Source: a bacterium | Lineage (GTDB): Bacteria > Bacteroidota > Ignavibacteria > Kapaibacteriales > UBA961 | Assembly (NCBI GenBank): GCA_022844575.1 | Contig: JALHLL010000144.1 | Span: 1-9,173 of the forward strand | Length of the DNA: 9,173 nucleotides | Direction: 5' to 3' | Shown: piece after piece, positions 1-6,200 of the stretch | Position numbering within the stretch: the first letter of the stretch is position 1 | How the letters are laid out: each line of letters starts with the position of its first letter | The notes under the pieces: generated by a model | Databases searched by the model: none | Told to the model about the DNA's origin: nothing | The model's input: the letters and a program-made list of their open reading frames with translations, nothing else | Made by a program: the position numbers and the translations under genes

Positions 1-1172
1 GCGATAGCACCGTTCATACCTTTAATAATTAAATCAGCCGCTTCATTCCATCCAAGATAACGGAACATCATTTCGCCGGATAAAATAACCGAACCCGGAT
101 TCACTTTATCAAGACCCGCATATTTAGGGGCTGTTCCGTGTGTCGCTTCAAAAATTGCATAACCGTTATCATAGTTAATATTAGCACCCGGAGCAATGCC
201 GATACCGCCTACTTGTGCCGCTAAAGCATCGCTTACATAATCGCCATTCAAATTCAAAGTTGCGATTACATCGTATTCAGCCGGTCGTGTGAGGATTTGT
301 TGTAAAAAAGCATCCGCTATTACATCCTTAACAAGCATCTTTGCACCCGGATTACCTCCGCAATCGTCCCAACCGATGGCAACATCCGAAAATTCATTTC
401 TTACCAATTCATAACCCCAATCACGGAATGCGCCTTCGGTAAACTTCATGATATTACCTTTATGTACTAAAGTAACGCTTTTTCTTCCATGACGGAGGGC
501 ATACTTGAGTGCTGCGCGTATTAGGCGTTGTGACCCTTTTTTAGAAACAGGTTTGATACCTATACCTATTTCATCAGGTGTTTCCTCGCCGAATCGTATT
601 TTCTTGGAAAATGCCGGAAATTCCGCTTTTAAATAATCAAGCATTTTAACTTGGTCGGTACTTCCTGCACTAAACTCTATACCGGCATAGATATCTTCCG
701 TATTCTCACGGAAAATAACCATATCTACAAGTTCGGGATGTTTTACCGGTGTAGGTACACCCTGAAAATAGACTACGGGACGTAAGCAAACGTACAAATC
801 CATTATCTGGCGCAAGGCAACATTTATGGAACGAATTCCTCCACCAACGGGTGTCGTTAATGGTCCCTTAATAGCTACAACATATTCACGGATTGCTTCA
901 AGTGTATCCTCTGGTAACCAAGTGTTTTCACCATAGACAATATTCGATTTCTCGCCGGCAAAAACCTCAAACCATTCTATGGATTTCTCGCCTTTATAAG
1001 CCCGTTCGACTGCAGCATTCATTACCTTCACCGAAGCAGCCCAAATATCCGGCCCCGTGCCGTCGCCTTCTATAAAGGGTATAATCGGTTTATTGGGAAC
1101 ATTAAGAGTGCCGTCATTATTGACGGTAATTTTTTCGCCATTTGTGGGGGCGACTAATTTTTGATAAGCCAT
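1..1172 (-). CDS. icd: NADP-dependent isocitrate dehydrogenase (3' end cut by window edge)
   Basis: Catalyses oxidative decarboxylation of isocitrate to 2-oxoglutarate with reduction of NADP+, a cytoplasmic TCA-cycle step. The reverse strand reads without a stop from ATG at 1172-1170 (MAYQKLVAPTNGEKITVNND) for 390 full codons to the left edge. It aligns by eye with E. coli Icd nearly throughout: IEGDGTG at about 34-40, the isocitrate loop GPLTTPVGGGIRSINVALRQ at 103-122, with Ser115 matching the E. coli phosphorylation Ser113, and Arg121, Arg131 and Arg155 as substrate-binding arginines. FRENTEDIYAG (154-164), LVHKGNIMKFTEGAF (235-249) and metal-binding NLNGDYVSD (307-315) are also intact. 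HGTAPKYAG (345-353) keeps the Lys-Tyr pair that gives NADP rather than NAD preference in E. coli. E. coli Icd has 416 residues, so roughly 26 C-terminal residues lie outside the window. No Shine-Dalgarno sequence precedes the ATG, which is common in Bacteroidota. It is transcribed divergently from the binding-protein gene. No sign of decay. Confidence 0.97.
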   Translation of the reverse strand, partial: MAYQKLVAPTNGEKITVNNDGTLNVPNKPIIPFIEGDGTGPDIWAASVKVMNAAVERAYKGEKSIEWFEVFAGEKSNIVYGENTWLPEDTLEAIREYVVAIKGPLTTPVGGGIRSINVALRQIMDLYVCLRPVVYFQGVPTPVKHPELVDMVIFRENTEDIYAGIEFSAGSTDQVKMLDYLKAEFPAFSKKIRFGEETPDEIGIGIKPVSKKGSQRLIRAALKYALRHGRKSVTLVHKGNIMKFTEGAFRDWGYELVRNEFSDVAIGWDDCGGNPGAKMLVKDVIADAFLQQILTRPAEYDVIATLNLNGDYVSDALAAQVGGIGIAPGANINYDNGYAIFEATHGTAPKYAGLDKVNPGSVILSGEMMFRYLGWNEAADLIIKGMNGAI

Positions 1173-1201
1173 GTTAATGAGTGTGTAGATATGTAAATGG
1201 A

Positions 1202-1212
1202 ATGCTTAGCAT
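1202..1212. promoter_or_regulatory. 11-bp interrupted palindrome just downstream of the predicted icd start site
   Basis: ATGCT-T-AGCAT is a perfect 5-bp inverted repeat around one central base. It lies just beyond the predicted icd transcription start, where an operator could block initiation. Five-base arms are short enough to occur by chance, so this is only a candidate site; it is too small to act as a terminator or a stable RNA hairpin. Confidence 0.18.
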
Positions 1213-1222
1213 AGACGGGGTA

Positions 1223-1252
1223 CAAAATTATAGAAATCGAAGCACACGGCAA
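1223..1252 (-). promoter_or_regulatory. Bacteroidota-type promoter of icd
   Basis: Read on the minus strand, TTG at 1252-1250 is followed by exactly 19 bases and then TAATTTTG at 1230-1223. This fits the known Bacteroidota sigma-A consensus of a -33 TTG/TTTG and a -7 TAnnTTTG box with about 19-21 bp between them. Transcription would begin near 1216-1218, giving a leader of about 45 nt before the icd ATG at 1172. The match to both boxes and the spacing is good; the assignment remains a sequence prediction. Confidence 0.6.
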
Positions 1253-1333
1253 TTTAGTGTCATAATATTGTCGATCATGCAATTTTTAAAGGAATGTTCA
1301 TACGAAGTCGCTAAAGGCGTTACAGATATTGCG

Positions 1334-1341
1334 TATTTTTG
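1334..1341 (+). promoter_or_regulatory. Possible -7 box for the plus-strand gene set
   Basis: TATTTTTG fits the Bacteroidota -7 pattern TAnnTTTG and lies 30 bp before the chosen ATG at 1372, in the divergent intergenic region. No convincing TTG or TTTG is found 19-23 bp upstream (around 1308-1315), so only half of the promoter is supported. Use of this box would give a short leader of about 20-25 nt. Confidence 0.3.
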
Positions 1342-1371
1342 CTTTTTGTATTCAACTTTATGACGGAGTTT

Positions 1372-2604
1372 ATGAGGCGGTCGGTTTCATGTATAGGTTC
1401 ATGTATTATTCTTTTGATTCTTACACTTACAGGCTGTAATGATAGTACTGAAAAAGGTGATGAGAACACGGTGGTTTTTTGGCATTTCTGGAGCGAACCA
1501 ACACAGAAACAAGCTATAAGACAATTGCTTGACAAATTTGAAAAAGAGAATAACTGTAAGGTACGAACCACAGAATTGAGCTGGAATGACGGAAAAACAA
1601 AATTGTTCGCTTCATTCAACTCAAATACGGCTCCTGATGTTATCGAACTTGGGTCGGATTGGGTAGCGCAATTTTCAAGTTCTAAAGTTTTGCAACCTAT
1701 TGAGAAAAAAGAACTATCCAACTTTGTTGATTTCTCATTATCACCGACATTATGGGATGGTAAATATTATGCGGTGCCTTGGGTACTTGATACGAGAGTA
1801 ATGTTCTGTAATACGGATTTGATGAAAAAAGCCGGTATAGTATCCGCACCGACAAATGTTAGTGAACTTCAGACAGCTGTTCAATCTATGTCACAACTAC
1901 CGGAAGGAATGTACGGTTTTGGTGCAAACGGAGCGGATGCACATCGTTTGTACAAAAAAATCCTGCCGTTTTTTTGGTCAAATGGGGGAGATATTTTTGA
2001 TAAAAACGGAAAACTGACATTGAACTCGCAACAGAATATTGCAGCATTAAATGAGTATGTGAAACTTTCACGGTATGGTTTGATAGAAACGCAAAGGCAT
2101 TTGGATGAAGCATTTGTACAAGGGAAAATAGGGTTTTGGTATTCGGGAGGGTGGCTGATGAAAAAAATTGCTGATGGAAATCCATCATTAAAGTATTCCG
2201 TAACATTGATTCCCGGCATGCAGTTACCAAGTATGTCATTTGCAGGCGGGGAATACTTGGCTGTAAATGCTCAATCTAAAAAGGGTGAATTGGCAAGGAA
2301 GTTAGTGAAATTTTTAACGAATGGAAGTAATGCTCTTGATTTTTGTAAGGCGGTACCTGAAGCCGGTTTTCCTGCCGACAGGAGCACAATGAACGATACA
2401 TATTTTAAGACTGTTAAGTATAGGGACGTTTTTGCACAACAGCTTTCACAAGCGCGTATGACACCTGTACATCCGCGTTGGTTAGATATTGAAGCTAGTT
2501 TGGAAAATGCCGTAACAGCAGCTTTACTGGGTGAAAAAACAGCCGAAATGGCTTTGGCGGAGGCGCAACAGGAAGCCGAAACCTATGTAAATTCAAAGAG
2601 ATGA
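1372..2604 (+). CDS. ABC-transporter family 1 extracellular solute-binding lipoprotein
   Basis: Predicted lipid-anchored periplasmic protein that captures a solute, most often a sugar or oligosaccharide in this family, for an ABC importer. With ATG 1372 the product is 410 residues, a usual family length. The N-terminus MRRSVSCIGS is followed by a hydrophobic stretch and a lipobox LTGC, with the lipidated Cys at residue 22 (codon 1435-1437). Mature-protein features typical of the family are VVFWHFWSEP (about 34-43), APDVIELGSDWVAQF (87-101), DGKYYAVPW (129-137) followed by FCNTDLMKKAG, and GGEYLAVN near residue 300. An in-frame ATG at 1360 would add four residues, and a TTG at 1339 would add eleven; 1372 gives the most standard lipoprotein signal. 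GGAG at 1365-1368 is too close to be a good ribosome site. The stop overlaps the next start (ATGA, 2601-2604). No permease or ATPase gene is nearby, so the ligand and transporter partner cannot be named. Confidence 0.88.
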   Translation: MRRSVSCIGSCIILLILTLTGCNDSTEKGDENTVVFWHFWSEPTQKQAIRQLLDKFEKENNCKVRTTELSWNDGKTKLFASFNSNTAPDVIELGSDWVAQFSSSKVLQPIEKKELSNFVDFSLSPTLWDGKYYAVPWVLDTRVMFCNTDLMKKAGIVSAPTNVSELQTAVQSMSQLPEGMYGFGANGADAHRLYKKILPFFWSNGGDIFDKNGKLTLNSQQNIAALNEYVKLSRYGLIETQRHLDEAFVQGKIGFWYSGGWLMKKIADGNPSLKYSVTLIPGMQLPSMSFAGGEYLAVNAQSKKGELARKLVKFLTNGSNALDFCKAVPEAGFPADRSTMNDTYFKTVKYRDVFAQQLSQARMTPVHPRWLDIEASLENAVTAALLGEKTAEMALAEAQQEAETYVNSKR

Positions 2605-3224
2605 GAGAGTTTCCTGAAAAACTAAAGCTCCATTACGAAGAAAATAAGGAAAAAATAAAGGCAACATTACAACAGTTTAGGCAAGTCGAGAAGGAATCAT
2701 ATTTTTATGAACTGTGTTATTGCTTATGTACACCACAGTCAAAAGCCGTGAATGCCGAGACAGTTGTCAGAATTTTGAAAGAAATGGATTTTCAGAATAG
2801 AGCTGTTGACATCGAAACAATTTTAGGTAATGGAAAGCACTATATACGTTTTCATAAACAGAAGAGTATTTCACTTGAGAAGGCAAAAGAGGAGTGGGGT
2901 AATATAGAGTGTATTATTCTTTCTGAGGCATCTGCCGAACAGAAACGTGAACTCCTTGTTAGGAATGTTCGAGGACTCGGGATGAAGGAATCCTCCCATT
3001 TTTTGCGAAATATAGGAACTTTCGGATTAGCAATTATTGATAGGCATGTGCTGAAACATTTAGTAACATGCGGTGTCTTTTCAGAACTTCCCACTATACG
3101 GACAATCAAAGATTATTACCGTATTGAACGTCAATGGTTTGATTATTGCGGAGAAGTTAATATAATTCAGGAAGAGATGGATCTGGTTTTCTGGAGTTAT
3201 GAAACCGGATTTGTTCTTAAATAA
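2601..3224 (+). CDS. ogg: Ogg2-type 8-oxoguanine DNA glycosylase / AP lyase
   Basis: Base-excision repair enzyme predicted to remove 8-oxoguanine and cleave the abasic strand through a Schiff-base lyase step. The 207-residue protein has the helix-hairpin-helix segment VRNVRGLGMKESSHFLRNIG (120-139) with catalytic Lys129, then AIIDRH (144-149) with catalytic Asp147. From memory these positions and the length agree with Methanocaldococcus jannaschii Ogg (Lys129, Asp147, 207 residues). The end EMDLVFWSYETGFVLK keeps the Trp198 and terminal Lys207 that recognise the base in the Ogg2 subfamily. The ATG overlaps the stop of the binding-protein gene (ATGA), so translational coupling is likely. Ogg2 enzymes are best known from archaea and some bacteria such as Thermotoga, so transfer at some time is possible, although base composition resembles the neighbours. 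No signal peptide is seen; the protein should be cytoplasmic. Confidence 0.93.
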   Translation: MREFPEKLKLHYEENKEKIKATLQQFRQVEKESYFYELCYCLCTPQSKAVNAETVVRILKEMDFQNRAVDIETILGNGKHYIRFHKQKSISLEKAKEEWGNIECIILSEASAEQKRELLVRNVRGLGMKESSHFLRNIGTFGLAIIDRHVLKHLVTCGVFSELPTIRTIKDYYRIERQWFDYCGEVNIIQEEMDLVFWSYETGFVLK

Positions 3225-3263
3225 CATATAGATTGAAGATAATTTTTTTATAACACTTTTTAT

Positions 3264-3269
3264 AGGTGA
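3264..3269 (+). promoter_or_regulatory. Possible ribosome binding site of the giant FG-GAP gene
   Basis: AGGTGA lies 10 nt before ATG 3280 and 4 nt before the alternative in-frame ATG 3274. The spacing favours 3280, which also gives a standard Met-Lys-Lys signal-peptide start; 3274 would only add Met-Leu. The 55-bp gap after the glycosylase gene (3225-3279) is AT-rich with a run of seven T at 3243-3249. It shows no clear terminator hairpin and no full Bacteroidota promoter, so read-through from the upstream genes is plausible. Confidence 0.4.
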
Positions 3270-3279
3270 AGATATGCTA

Positions 3280-6200
3280 ATGAAAAAGTTCTTATTCGGC
3301 ACGCTTGGTCTTGCAGCGGTCGGTGGACTGATGTATGGTATTGTATCTCATGGAGATAATGGCAATACAACGCTTAATGAACAGACACAAAAAACATGGT
3401 ACAAAAAGGCAACTGAAAGCATCGCTCAAAGCGAGTATCACATTCGCTTTCAGGATAAAGAAGGTGTGTATCAGAGTGTCAATAGAGCAAATAATTTTAG
3501 AGTTTCATATCGTTGCGATGGGTTTACAATCGAGCCGAGAACACGTGAAAACGAGTGGAAGTTCGATCTGAAACTTTCTGCCATACATAAAGGGAGTACT
3601 CCTTTCACAGCCAAGAACAATTCTGTTTCAATGACTGTAAATGAAGAAGAAATGGCTGTATTACACAAGGATTTTTCCATAGAATACAGTAATACTCCTC
3701 AGGGTATGAGGCAGAATTTTGTTGTGAATGTTAAGCCGGAAGGAAATTCTCCGCTAACCGTTGAATTAACGGAAACAACACCACTTTCGCCATCAGGGAA
3801 TGGGGATGATATCGTTTTTGTTAATGAAGACAAAAAACCGATTATTCATTATAAAGACCTGAAAGTTTGGGACGCAAACGGTAAAAACCTTGATGCGGAG
3901 TTCCGAATTGTAGATGAAAGAATACAATTGGTTGTGAATGATATTGAAGCGCAATATCCTATTACGATCGATCCCATTTCACAAACCCCCGATTGGTCAT
4001 TTGAATCTAACCAAACAAATGCACAATTGGGATTCTCCGTTACAGGTTTAGGTGATATAAACGGCGATAGCTTTGAAGATTTTGCAATCGGTGCACCATA
4101 CTATGATAATGGTCAGATCGATGAAGGTGCCGTTTTCATTTTTCACGGAGATGCACCCACATTGCCGACAACGTATAATAAGATGTTGGAAGGCGAACAG
4201 ATTGGTGCGAACTTCGGATTTTCTGTAGCCGGAGCCGGAAGACTAAACAGCGATAACTTTAATGATATTGTTGTAGGAGCTCCTGGATTTGATAATGGTC
4301 AGGTAGATGAAGGAGTAATCTTTGTTTATTTGGGTAGCGGTATCGGTATGAGTACGACTGCGGCCGCACAGCGTGAGTCAAATCAAGCAGGTGCACAAAT
4401 GGGTTTCAGCGTTGCTATGGCAGGCAGAATTAATCTTGACAGTTTCGATGATATCATTGTAGGTATTCCTTTATGGGATAATGTACAGATTGATGAGGGG
4501 ATGGCACAGGTATATTTTGGTGGAAATACAGGATTATTAGCCGATTCACCTATATCTTTCGAGTCGAATATTGATGCGGCGCAGATGGGATATTCAGTAA
4601 GTGGTGGCGGAGACTTTAATAAAGACAATCGTCACGATGTTGCAATCGGTATTCCTTTATATACGAATGGACATAGTAAAGAGGGGGCTGTATTTGTATT
4701 CATGGGACAAACTACCGGTGGGTTATCGGCTTTACCGGGTTGGAAATACGAACCGAACTTGCCTGATTATCAATTAGGATATAGTATTGATGTTGTAGGT
4801 GATGTAAACGGTGATGGTTTTGCTGATCTGGTGGCAGGTGCTCCACTTGCACAATCCTCATTAACTAATGAGGGTATTGTACTTGGTTTCCATGGAAATA
4901 ACGGTGGCTTATCTGCAACAGCAAATTGGCAAGTTGTCGGTGGTCAAATGAATGCTCGTTTCGGTCAAACCGTTGCGGGAGTTGGTGATGTTAATAATGA
5001 CGGCAATGATGACGTGTTAATCGGTGCACCTTTATGGGATGGCGGTTTGACAGATGAAGGTCGCGCTCATCTATATTTCGGTAGCACTAACGGTATTTCC
5101 AGTTCAATAGCTTGGTTTTCTGAAGGAGAAGAGGCAAATGCACAGTTTGGCTCAGCCATCGCCGGTTTGGGCGATATCAATCGTGACGGATATGATGACT
5201 TTGCAGTAGGTTTACCATATCATGATGGCGGGCAATTGGATGAAGGTTCTTTACAAGTATTCTTCGGAGCAGGTCCCGGCATAAGTACGGCATCAGGTAC
5301 TCGAGATGGTCGAGAAGTAGGTTCGAGCTTCGGTTCGGCAGTTGCCTCAGCAGGTGATGTGAATGGCGATGGCTATAGCGATTTAATCGTTTCGGCTCCT
5401 TTTTCCGATAAAACTACCGATACAAGCGATGCAGGTAAAGTAGTACTTTATTACGGTACCCCTACGGGAGCTTCCGTTTCCGTTTCATGGAGTTTTACTT
5501 TCAATCAGAAGAATGCCAATTTCGGAGCAGCAGTTGCTTCGGCAGGAGATGTTAATAACGATGGTTATAGTGATGTTATAATTGGAGCTCCTGGTTATGA
5601 TAACGAACTTGTTGATGAAGGAAAGGTTTGGGTGTTTCTTGGTTCAGCAAGCGGCTTAAAACTAACCCCTGTTTGGTCTGCTGAAGGAAACAAAGCAAAT
5701 TCACGTTATGGCGCGACTGTAGCGTGTGCAGGTGATGTGAATGGCGATGGAAACAGCGATGTGCTTGTCGGAGCTCCGAATTGGAACGACGGACAAGCAA
5801 ATGAAGGTGCGGTATTTTTATATCGTGGTACTTCCAGCGGTGTTTTTGATACTCCTGTTTGGACAGCACAAAGTAATACTGTAGGTGCTAATTTTGGTTC
5901 TGCGATTGCTAATGGACTTGATGTGAATGGCGACGGTTTTTCCGATATTGCGATAGGTGCTCCTAACCAGAATAATGATGAGGATGTTGCCGTTGAAGGT
6001 CGTTTGTATGTTTATTATGGCAGAGCGCAGTTCCCAACTGTAGCACCGAATTTTATTGATTCGACCTTACAAGATGCGGCTAACTTTGCTACGGGTCTTA
6101 ATTCTGCCGGTGATGTGAATGGCGACGGATACGGCGAGTTGATACTTGGTGCACCGCGTTATGATAACGGCTCGACAGATGAAGGTAGAATCATTGTATA

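Noticed and set aside
893..1075. 60-residue plus-strand ORF inside icd
   Set aside because: The reverse strand here encodes highly conserved Icd sequence; the plus-strand reading has no domain or start context.
1181..1363. 60-residue plus-strand ORF across the divergent intergenic region
   Set aside because: It covers both predicted promoters and has no ribosome site or recognisable motif; the region is better explained as regulatory.
1320..1721. 133-residue reverse-strand ORF over the lipoprotein start
   Set aside because: It is opposite the lipoprotein signal peptide and conserved binding-protein motifs, and its translation looks like a shadow.
3225..3279. Possible terminator at the T-run 3243-3249 after the glycosylase gene
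   Set aside because: No stem with a GC-rich base precedes the T-run, so an intrinsic terminator is not supported.
5576..5869. 97-residue reverse-strand ORF rich in His and Leu, opposite the repeats
   Set aside because: The His/Gln/Leu richness is the antisense of repeated Asn, Asp and Gly codons in the FG-GAP blades. Similar shadows occur opposite other blades (for example 7310-7546).
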